DNA of 64,000 nucleotides, taken from assembly GCF_036059255.1 (NCBI RefSeq), contig NZ_CP107947.1:2666001-2730000 (forward strand), written 5' to 3'. The notes under the pieces are model-generated. The model searched no databases, was not told the origin of the DNA, and saw only the letters and a program-made list of their open reading frames with translations. Origin of the DNA: Micromonospora sp. NBC_00389. Lineage in GTDB: Bacteria > Actinomycetota > Actinomycetes > Mycobacteriales > Micromonosporaceae. This document shows, piece after piece, positions 36,148 to 42,405 of the stretch. How positions within the stretch are numbered: the first letter of the stretch is position 1; each line of letters begins with the position of its first letter. The translations under genes and the position numbers were made by a program.

Positions 36148-36940
36148 CGGAGGTTGGCAGCCTCCACCAGCGCCCCCGAGTCCGGCGGCGAGCCTCGGCT
36201 GGCGGATCCGGCACAGCCTCTGGCTGCTGCTGCCCGTCGTCGGCTGCGGCTTCCTCGCCGGTGCCGGATTCCTCTACGTTGGCCTGCGTGCCCGGCGTCC
36301 GGCTTGGTGGATTGCGGGCATCGCCTACCTGGTGATCGGCTGGACGTCCTTCGCCACTATCGGTGAGGCGGACAAGACACGCACCCTGAGCACGGTGGCA
36401 ACCGCCGCGCTCATGGCGCTGTGGGTGGCGAGCATCGTGCATGGCTGCGTTATCAACCCGTCCTGGCTGCGCTGGCGGGCCGACCATGTTCCCTGGTACG
36501 CCCGGCCCCAGGCGCCGCCGCCCACCTGGCCCGGCAGCCAGTATCCACCAGGGCAGGCAGGGCCACCGTCCCTCCCCACATCCGCGCCGCCCGCCGTCGC
36601 CGAGATGATGCCGCAGCCCGGCGCCTACTTCGGTAACGGGACCACGGCGGTGCCCGTGCCCACTCAGCCGTCGCCAGTACCGGCGCCGCAACCGCTGTTC
36701 GGCGCCATGGCCACGCCCCCAGAGGCCGTGGATGTCAACGCGGCGACGTTCGAGCAGCTCGCCGCCCTTGCTCACTTTCACCCCGAGCGTGCGCAGCGGG
36801 TGGTGGCAGAACGGCAGGTGCGCCGCGGGTTCGGCAGCGTGGAGGAGTTCGCGGCCGTCGCGAACCTCGCGCCGCACGAGTTCGCTGATCTCAGAAACCT
36901 GGTGACCTGCGTACCGCAGCAAGGACTGCCAGCCAGTTAG
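36131..36940 (+). CDS. membrane protein with C-terminal ComEA-like helix-hairpin-helix domain
   Basis: A 269-aa protein. After a Pro-rich N-terminus come three hydrophobic helices (about residues 30-52, 58-78 and 87-108). A long Pro/Gln/Ala linker follows, then a helix-hairpin-helix pair: VDVNAATFEQLAAL...RAQRVVAERQVRRGFGSVEEF with AVANLAPHEFADL (about residues 195-260). The DVNAAT...EL pattern is that of ComEA and related DNA-binding domains. Topology would place the DNA-binding end on one face of the membrane, by the number of helices probably outside. The ATG at 36131 follows GGAGGAGCGAG. A role in DNA binding or uptake at the envelope is inference. Confidence 0.72.
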   Translation: MSSVSNGGWQPPPAPPSPAASLGWRIRHSLWLLLPVVGCGFLAGAGFLYVGLRARRPAWWIAGIAYLVIGWTSFATIGEADKTRTLSTVATAALMALWVASIVHGCVINPSWLRWRADHVPWYARPQAPPPTWPGSQYPPGQAGPPSLPTSAPPAVAEMMPQPGAYFGNGTTAVPVPTQPSPVPAPQPLFGAMATPPEAVDVNAATFEQLAALAHFHPERAQRVVAERQVRRGFGSVEEFAAVANLAPHEFADLRNLVTCVPQQGLPAS

Positions 36941-37115
36941 CCGCCGTCACCGAGCCGCATACTCGATGTGGTCGCGGCCCGGCGGACGCCTAGGCCTACC
37001 TGATCGCAGGCATCGCCGGCGACGTCGTTCCGCTCTGCACGCCGCGCCTGCCGAGTCGGTGGCATTGGCTCTCGCCGGCCGACGTCCCCGAGCTGGGCAG
37101 GTCCCGGCAAAGTCC

Positions 37116-37602
37116 TCAGGTGATGCCGAGTAGGGCCAGCGCTCGGCGGCTGTCGGGGGCGTGGTGGCGGTTGGCGGCGGCGATGTTGGTGATGCCGGCG
37201 GTGCGGATGGCGCCGATGGCGGCGTTGCGGAGGGCGGCAAATGACCTGGGGCCCGGTGCCGGTGCGGATCTGGGAGCGGTCTTCGTCGTAGGTCACGTCG
37301 CGGACCCAGTGGACTTTGGTTTCGACCGACCAATGGCCGCGGGTCCAATTGGCCAGGTGGGCGGGTTTGGCCTGGTGCACGCGTAGGTCGATGATGGCGA
37401 AGACGGTTTCGGTGGTGATGCGTTTCGGCTGGTCCAGGCGCCGGCGACGGTCTCGGATCTGCAGCGTTTGCGCAGCGTGTGGGAAATCGATGCCGGTGGA
37501 GAAAGCTCTGCATCCGTGCCGGCCAACGTGGACTCTCGCTATCGGCCACCTGGCGGGACATCCCGGCCCAGCGACGCAACGAGCGGTACACCTGCGAGTC
37601 AA
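37116..37602 (-). pseudogene. ISAs1-family transposase remnant, frameshifted
   Basis: Only the C-terminal part of an ISAs1-type transposase remains: GIDFPHAAQTLQI, RITTETVFAIIDL, then [34 protein letters not shown], the conserved C-terminal block. A one-base shift near 37240 then moves the reading to [25 protein letters not shown], ending in LALLGIT and a stop at 37116. The N-terminal two thirds is missing and upstream matches scatter over two frames. It is dead, and its inner border coincides with a 49-bp palindrome. Confidence 0.8.
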
Positions 37603-37629
37603 AACCTATGACTCGCAGGTATACCGCTC
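37581..37629. repeat. 49-bp inverted repeat (21-bp arms, 7-bp loop)
   Basis: Arm 37581-37601 and arm 37609-37629 are complementary at 20 of 21 positions, with loop AAACCTA. It lies 54 bp downstream of the abiEii stop and overlaps the edge of the ISAs1 remnant. It could terminate the abiE transcript, but no T-run follows on either strand, so a protein-binding or recombination site is equally possible. Confidence 0.7.
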
Positions 37630-37682
37630 AACAAGACATGGCCAGCCTCAACGGCCGAGCCCTACCGTAAGGCCTGGGATCG

Positions 37683-38582
37683 TCACCTATCCGTCCAATG
37701 CGAGGTCGTCGCGATCCAGGCCCGTCCTCGGGATAGCCCGGTCACGGCAGGGTCGGCAAGCGCAAACACCTGCCGCAGGACCTCGGCGAAGTCCTGGGGA
37801 AGACGATCGTCGAGGCGGTGCTTACGGCGCCAGGCGGCCCAGCGCGGCTGCGCCAGGATCGCGTAGCCATCAAGCGCCTGGCTCAGCGGCACGAGCGTCA
37901 CCTCGCGATATTCCGCGACCCGCTGCAGAGCCGCCACCAGATGGTCGCCGTCGACGTCGTGTCTGCCCGACAGCAGGTAGACGTCCGCGAAATCGCGCCA
38001 ACGGGTATTAGCCTCACCGCGCTGCAACGCCGTCACCAGCTTTTCCGCGTACACCATCGGTAGTGGATAGCCGGTCACGACGATCTCGCCGTCGAGCAGA
38101 CGTGGCAACTTGATCTGCAGCGGATCGGGCCAGATCGGGTCACCGACGTTGACGTCGATGTGGAACGTCAGTCGTGCGGCGGAGAGGTTGCCGGTGAGGC
38201 TAACGCGCACTCCGGCGTAGACGTCGTCGTCCCGGATCGTCTCCGCCGTGGCGCTTGCCGTGTCGAAGACCAGACCGTCGTCGAGGTGCAGCGCCGAGAT
38301 CCCGCGAACAATTTCGAGCACCCGATCGGTGCTATTGGAGATCCATCGGCCCTGTAGGTCTACGTCGCGGGTGGGCCGGCGGGCTGCGTACGCGGCCAAC
38401 AGCACCCCACCCTTGAGCACGAGTTTGTCCGCGTAGGGGGACTTGCTCAGGCGGGCAAGAAAGCCCTCGAGTGCGTAGACCTGGTGCAGCTCGTCCGTGG
38501 GCCGCCCGGTGCGGCGGGCCAGGTTCTGAAGGTCGAGGTAGGCGCGGCCGCCAACTGTGGCGCGGGTCGGACGTGCGGTCAC
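37683..38582 (-). CDS. abiEii: AbiEii-family nucleotidyltransferase toxin
   Basis: A 299-aa member of the AbiEii toxin family, the toxin of type IV AbiE toxin-antitoxin/abortive infection systems. The nucleotidyltransferase core is visible as KLVLKGGVLLAAY with RPTRDVDLQG (K-G-G and D-x-D), and the later conserved Lys/Asp motif in YAEKLVTALQRGEANTRWRDFADVYLL. GTG at 38582 overlaps the antitoxin stop by 4 bp; a longer frame to 38684 would run into abiEi. The family transfers nucleotides to tRNA acceptor ends in characterised members. It is the downstream gene, as usual in abiE operons. Confidence 0.88.
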   Translation of the reverse strand: MTARPTRATVGGRAYLDLQNLARRTGRPTDELHQVYALEGFLARLSKSPYADKLVLKGGVLLAAYAARRPTRDVDLQGRWISNSTDRVLEIVRGISALHLDDGLVFDTASATAETIRDDDVYAGVRVSLTGNLSAARLTFHIDVNVGDPIWPDPLQIKLPRLLDGEIVVTGYPLPMVYAEKLVTALQRGEANTRWRDFADVYLLSGRHDVDGDHLVAALQRVAEYREVTLVPLSQALDGYAILAQPRWAAWRRKHRLDDRLPQDFAEVLRQVFALADPAVTGLSRGRAWIATTSHWTDR

Positions 38583-39187
38583 AGCAGGATCTCCAGTGCC
38601 TCTCGGAGCGGTCGCTCTGCCTTGGGAAACTCGCGAGCGATCGTCAACAGCTTTGATGGTGATGCGCCGGGCCGTCTCAACCAACGCCGCAGCGCCGCGT
38701 ACGCCAGGTCTGGTCCCTCACGGTGTCGTAGCCGGATCGCGTCAATGATGCTGCGCTCCGGGCCGTAGATCCCGATCGAGGTAGCCAGATCAAGCGGCAG
38801 CTCCGTACGTCCGATCTCGAAGGTTGTCGGGTCAAACCAATGCCAGGCGACGGGTGCGGTTGTAGCCGGCCGATGCCGCCCGCGGGGTAGTGCGACATCG
38901 ATGCGGGAGGGGATTTCGTCGGTGAGGCCGTGACGAGCTAGCGCGGTGGTCAGGCACAGCGTGCCTGAGGGGGCGCGGCGGGCGAGTTCTATGAGGTCAA
39001 TGTCGGCCATTGCGGCGTCGTGCCGCCGGTAGAGACCACGACCGATGGATGCGATGAGCCCTTGATCCCTCAACCGGTACAGCTGCCACTCAGAGAGGCC
39101 AGCGTCGAGGGCCTCGGAGTAGCTAAAGGTGACCGGGAGGGCGCTAAGGGGGGTGCGCCCGGTTTCTGATCTTTCCTCCGACCCCAC
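38579..39187 (-). CDS. abiEi: AbiEi-family antitoxin/autorepressor
   Basis: A 202-aa protein with an N-terminal winged helix (FSYSEALDAGLSEWQLYRLRDQGLIASIGRGLYRR) and the AbiEi C-terminal domain (ELARRAPSGTLCLTTALARHGLTDEIPSRIDVALPRG). AbiEi represses its own operon and counteracts AbiEii. GTG at 39187 is preceded by TATAGA 8 bp upstream and no Shine-Dalgarno site, which suggests a leaderless transcript, common in actinomycetes. It overlaps abiEii by 4 bp. Confidence 0.87.
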   Translation of the reverse strand: MGSEERSETGRTPLSALPVTFSYSEALDAGLSEWQLYRLRDQGLIASIGRGLYRRHDAAMADIDLIELARRAPSGTLCLTTALARHGLTDEIPSRIDVALPRGRHRPATTAPVAWHWFDPTTFEIGRTELPLDLATSIGIYGPERSIIDAIRLRHREGPDLAYAALRRWLRRPGASPSKLLTIAREFPKAERPLREALEILL

Positions 39188-39195
39188 AAGGAAAC

Positions 39196-39201
39196 TCTAT
39201 A
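39196..39201 (-). promoter_or_regulatory. candidate -10 element of the abiE operon
   Basis: TATAGA on the minus strand lies 8 bp upstream of the abiEi GTG. With a start point about 7 bp downstream of it, transcription would begin at or next to the start codon. No clear -35 box is visible. Confidence 0.4.
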
Positions 39202-39381
39202 CACATTGCCGCCACCTGTAGCGGATTCCTTGGCTGGGGTTCATGCGGTCCGTTACATGACGTAGTCGGTTTGGAGATAATGCCTGGTCAGGCGACTACC
39301 TACCGTCAACCCGTCATCACGAACGGCCTGGGCGTCGGCGTCGTAACACCCGCCCGCCCAGGTCTCAGACGGGAGAAACAC

Positions 39382-40332
39382 ATGCGTACCAAGAAACAAG
39401 CCCGGCGGTTCGGTGCCCGAGCGTCCGTACTCGTGCTCGGTCTTGTCGTGGCCGGAGCGGTGCTCGCCCCGGCGAGCCCGGCGTCCGCCGCGGTCCCCGG
39501 TCTGGTGCGGGTCTCCGTGACCAGCGTCAGCAACTCGGCCGACTTCCACAGCGCCACGGCGACCTGCCCGGTCGGGAAGGTGCTGACCGGTACGGGCTAC
39601 GAGTTGAACGGTGTGACCGGTGAGGGCATCGTCGACGACCTGCGCCCCAACGGCGGCCCGGCCACCGCGCCGACGGCGGTCACCGTGGGCGCGTACGAGA
39701 CCGAGGCGTTCGCCGGCAACTGGTCGGTGACGGCGTATGCGATCTGCGCCAACCCGGTGCCCGGTCTGGTGCGGGTCTCCACGACCAGCGTCAGCGACTC
39801 CGCCGACTTCCACAGCACCACGGCGACCTGCCCGGTCGGCAAGGTGCTGACCGGTACGGGCTACGAGTTGAACGGTGTTACCGGCGAGGGTGTCGTCGAC
39901 GACTTCCGCCCCAACGGAGGTGTCGCCGCAGCACCGACCTCGGTCACCGTCGGCGCCTACGAGTCGGACGCCACCGCCCTGAACTGGTCCGCGACCGCGT
40001 ACGCCATCTGCGCCAACCCGCTGCCCGGGCTGGTGCGGGCGTCCACGGTGGGCACCAGCAACTCCCTCGACTTCCGCAGCGTCGTCGCGACCTGCCCGAT
40101 CGGAAGGGTGATGACCGGCGCCGGCTACGAGCTGAACGGGGTCACCGGCGAGGGCATCGTGGACGACTTCCGCCCCAACGGCGGTCCGGCAACCGCCCCG
40201 ACGTGGCCGCCTCGGGTGCGTACGAGGAGGACGCGTTCGCCGGGAACTGGTCCGACACGGCGTACGCGATCTGCGCGACGGCGTAGCAACCACTCATCCG
40301 GTGCAGCCGCCGCGGGGCGGCTGCACCGGTGA
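39382..40332 (+). CDS. secreted protein of three tandem 88-residue repeats, C-terminus frameshifted
   Basis: A Sec signal peptide (MRTKKQARRFGARASVLVLGLVVAGAVLAP...ASA) precedes three repeats of 88 residues, each with PGLVR, TCPVGKVLTGTGYELNGVTGEG, DD.RPNGG and WS.TAYAICA, including two conserved Cys that may form one disulphide per repeat. The third repeat loses frame near 40200. The next frame continues GAYEEDAFAGNWSDTAYAICATA and stops at 40284-40286, exactly at the repeat end, and the unit is 263 instead of 264 bp. As written, the frame runs on to 40332 with an Arg-rich nonsense tail. ATG 39382 follows GGGAG. Function unknown; extracellular or cell-wall binding is likely. Confidence 0.8.
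   Translation: MRTKKQARRFGARASVLVLGLVVAGAVLAPASPASAAVPGLVRVSVTSVSNSADFHSATATCPVGKVLTGTGYELNGVTGEGIVDDLRPNGGPATAPTAVTVGAYETEAFAGNWSVTAYAICANPVPGLVRVSTTSVSDSADFHSTTATCPVGKVLTGTGYELNGVTGEGVVDDFRPNGGVAAAPTSVTVGAYESDATALNWSATAYAICANPLPGLVRASTVGTSNSLDFRSVVATCPIGRVMTGAGYELNGVTGEGIVDDFRPNGGPATAPTWPPRVRTRRTRSPGTGPTRRTRSARRRSNHSSGAAAAGRLHR
39493..40283 (+). repeat. three tandem 264-bp coding repeats
   Basis: Units begin at 39493, 39757 and 40021 with exact 264-bp spacing. The third is one base short, which causes the frameshift in the gene. Confidence 0.85.
40298..40329 (+). terminator. strong hairpin after the triple-repeat gene
   Basis: Perfect 14-bp stem, CCGGTGCAGCCGCC with its complement, loop GCGG, 12 bp after the restored stop at 40286. 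There is no U-tract, as usual for high-GC actinomycete terminators. That it lies past 40286 but inside the shifted frame supports 40286 as the original gene end. Confidence 0.65.
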
Positions 40333-40341
40333 CGCGTCAGG

Positions 40342-40563
40342 TCAGGAGCCGCCCTGGCGGTGCACTCGCCCCTCCCGGGCGACCGTGGAGCGGCCCTGGT
40401 CGCGTTCAGTGCCGGCGGAACCGGTCGCGGTACGGCGGTGCCGTTGGTCGGGTGAGTGCTCCATGGGCGAGCCCTGGCGGCCCGGAGCACCGCTGCCCGG
40501 ATGCCGCCGGCCTCGCGCCGACTCGCCGCCGCTGTCGTGTTTGTTCTGCTTGTGGCTACCCAT
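40342..40563 (-). CDS. possible small Gly/Arg-rich hydrophilic protein
   Basis: A 73-codon minus-strand frame starting MGSHKQNKHDSGGESARG. Its composition is very hydrophilic and low-complexity, like many small actinomycete proteins, but there is no clear ribosome site and no recognisable family. The remainder of 40330-40778 shows nothing else I can name. Confidence 0.3.
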   Translation of the reverse strand: MGSHKQNKHDSGGESARGRRHPGSGAPGRQGSPMEHSPDQRHRRTATGSAGTERDQGRSTVAREGRVHRQGGS

Positions 40564-40778
40564 GCACCGCGCGTACCCGGTCGCTCGGCGGCTAGTCCTG
40601 AGCCGGTCGGGGCCGTGGTGGCGGGCAGCCCAGCTCGACACCACACCAGGTGGTTCACGCCCCTCGATACCCCGATATGGCGTCAGCGGTCAGCGTGCCG
40701 GGAGTGCCCAGCCCTAGCGTTCGGGCGACGGAGATGCCTGCCCGCGGCGGGTTGCTCCGCGATTCGAGGGAGGCAGTC

Positions 40779-41414
40779 ATGACGATGGCCGGCGAATTGA
40801 CGTTGCCGGGGGAACAGGCTCCGATCACCGTCCATCCGGACCGGTGGCGGGCGGCGCTACCGCCGGACGCGTGGCCTGACAACTTCCCATTGAGCGGCGA
40901 CGTCTGGCGGCGCGACGTCTTCGCCGTGGCCGATGCCTACCGGGCGGGTTCCGCAAGTCCTCGGCAACTGCTGACCGCCGTGCTGGTCTGGGGTTACGGG
41001 CCCATCGGGTACGGGCCGTGGCGCGCCGCGAAGTCGCTCGACGCCGATCCGGAGGGCCAGCGCCTGGCGTACGCCCTTGAAGAGGTGTCCGCGTCAGCGC
41101 CGGACGAGGACGCGCTATGCACGGCGTACCGCCGCTTCCGCGACCCCAACCACGCTCGCCTGCCGTGGTTGGGGCCGGGCTTGTTCACGAAGGTCCTCTA
41201 CTTCGTCGGCTACCGGCGCGGTGTGGGTGGGGTGCAGCCACTGATCCTCGACCGCGTGGTCGCCAGCCTCCTCCCCGCCGAGGCCGGCGTCGGTCGCCGA
41301 AACGGCTGGTCGTCCGAGGAGTGGCTTGCGTATCTGCGCTGGGCGGCCGAGCAGGCACAGGCCAGGCACACCGAACCGAATGCGCTGGAGATAGAGGTCT
41401 TCTACGACCGCTGA
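40779..41414 (+). CDS. OGG-fold (8-oxoguanine DNA glycosylase-like) protein
   Basis: A 211-aa protein resembling the family annotated as 8-oxoguanine DNA glycosylase OGG fold protein. The key block is PWLGPGLFTKVLYFVGYR (residues 129-146), followed by PLILDRVVASLL (154-165). K138 and D158 sit where the Lys and Asp of an HhH-GPD active site would be, but the hairpin is degenerate, so glycosylase activity is not assured. ATG 40779 follows GGGAGG by 5 bp; longer frames upstream lack this. It stands alone at the right end of the defence island. Identification is from memory of the family pattern. Confidence 0.6.
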   Translation: MTMAGELTLPGEQAPITVHPDRWRAALPPDAWPDNFPLSGDVWRRDVFAVADAYRAGSASPRQLLTAVLVWGYGPIGYGPWRAAKSLDADPEGQRLAYALEEVSASAPDEDALCTAYRRFRDPNHARLPWLGPGLFTKVLYFVGYRRGVGGVQPLILDRVVASLLPAEAGVGRRNGWSSEEWLAYLRWAAEQAQARHTEPNALEIEVFYDR

Positions 41415-41419
41415 GGCGG

Positions 41420-41788
41420 CTACGACACGGCGCGGAGGCGGGCGTCGAGGGCGTCGAGGTCGGGGACGAACCAGATGTGGTCGGCCCGGTTCGACTCGTG
41501 CACCAGGGCGCGCAGCGCCGAGCTCTCCGCCAGGTGAGCCGAGATGTCGCCGACCACGGCCAGCCGAAGCCGGTAGTTCACGAACTTCTGCATCACCTCG
41601 CCGGCGAAGCGGGTGCCCAGCGAGAAGAAGCGTTCGTCGAACCGGCTGGCCGGCATGGCCACCACCTGGGCGCCGAGGAAGGCCGCGCCGATCAGGTCCA
41701 GCGCGTCCTGTTCGGTGGCTATCGGCGGGCCGGCCGGGTCGCAGACCAGCACCTGCACGCCGACGCGTTCCTGGACCTCGTCAGGCAT
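41420..41788 (-). CDS. DUF4180 domain protein
   Basis: A 122-aa protein with the DUF4180 pattern: a first strand VQVLVCDPAGPPIATEQDALDLIGAAF, then VAMPASRFDERFFSLGTRFAGEVMQKFVNYRLRLAVVGDIS and a C-terminal VHESNRADHIWFVPDLDAL. The function of the family is not known to me; it resembles a STAS-like or binding domain. Its start overlaps the HTH gene stop by 8 bp, so it is translated together with the regulator and is probably its partner. Confidence 0.75.
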   Translation of the reverse strand: MPDEVQERVGVQVLVCDPAGPPIATEQDALDLIGAAFLGAQVVAMPASRFDERFFSLGTRFAGEVMQKFVNYRLRLAVVGDISAHLAESSALRALVHESNRADHIWFVPDLDALDARLRAVS

Positions 41789-42221
41789 CGTTGACCTCCC
41801 GGTCGAACAGGCCGTTGTCGGCGTTGAGTACGGCGTCGAGCAGATGCAGCAACTCGGCGGTGGCGGCGGGATCGCCCAGGATGATGATCTTCAAGCGGTG
41901 CCGCTCCTCGTCGTGCACGGTCTGCACCCGTAGCGGGTTGGCCGGGTCATGGCCGGTGTTGGCGCTGGCGAGCATGAGCGTGCCGAGCCGGTCGGCAGCG
42001 GCCCGGTCGACGCCGTCGATCTGCACGATGCTCGACACCTCCGCCGGTCCGGCGGTCGTGGTGGCGGTGCGGGTCTGCCCGGTGAACGCGTCGAGGTCGC
42101 TGGCGGCGATGCGGTACTGCTTGCCGATTCGCACCGCCCTCAGCCGGCCGGACCGGATGTAGCCCCGCACCGTGCGCACGTGCAGGTCGAGCCGGTCGGC
42201 GACCTGCTCTACCGAGTACAT
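41781..42221 (-). CDS. helix-turn-helix (excisionase/MerR-like) regulator
   Basis: A 146-aa protein opening MYSVEQVADRLDLHVRTVRGYIRSGRLRAVRIGKQYRIAASDLDAF, a clear MerR/excisionase-type winged helix. The C-terminal 90 residues (VQIDGVDRAAADRLGTLML and HRLKIIILGDPAATAELLHLLDAVL) look like a small ligand-sensing or dimer domain. Starts at 42233 (ATG) and 42236 (GTG) are also possible; I chose 42221 for the conserved N-terminus and the AAGGAAG before it. A 41-bp inverted repeat directly upstream is the likely operator, also able to control the divergent ATPase gene. Confidence 0.75.
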   Translation of the reverse strand: MYSVEQVADRLDLHVRTVRGYIRSGRLRAVRIGKQYRIAASDLDAFTGQTRTATTTAGPAEVSSIVQIDGVDRAAADRLGTLMLASANTGHDPANPLRVQTVHDEERHRLKIIILGDPAATAELLHLLDAVLNADNGLFDREVNDA

Positions 42222-42232
42222 GTCTTCCTTCA

Positions 42233-42273
42233 TCACTCCCTACCCTACCTCAATAGGGAAGGTTAGGGAGTGA
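42233..42273. promoter_or_regulatory. 41-bp inverted repeat, probable operator of the HTH gene
   Basis: Left arm starts TCACTCCCTACCCTACC; the complement of the right arm reads TCACTCCCTAACCTTCC, 15 of 17 positions equal. It sits immediately upstream of the HTH gene and in the gap to the divergent ATPase gene, fitting autoregulation. Confidence 0.55.
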
Positions 42274-42377
42274 TGGGGAGTGCGCCCGACGGCATCAGCT
42301 CCAGAGGGCCTGCGGAACACCAGGGTCGCCGTCGACGGCGGCCTCAGCAACGACCCGGAAAAGCAGCCGACCGCTGT

Positions 42378-42399
42378 CAGACGGTTCCAGTACCGTCTG
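42378..42399. promoter_or_regulatory. inverted repeat just before the ATPase gene
   Basis: CAGACGGT and ACCGTCTG are perfect 8-bp arms around a 6-bp spacer, ending 6 bp before the ATG at 42406. Its place makes it a candidate repressor site and favours that ATG over the upstream GTG at 42280. Confidence 0.45.
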
Positions 42400-42405
42400 G
42401 AAACC

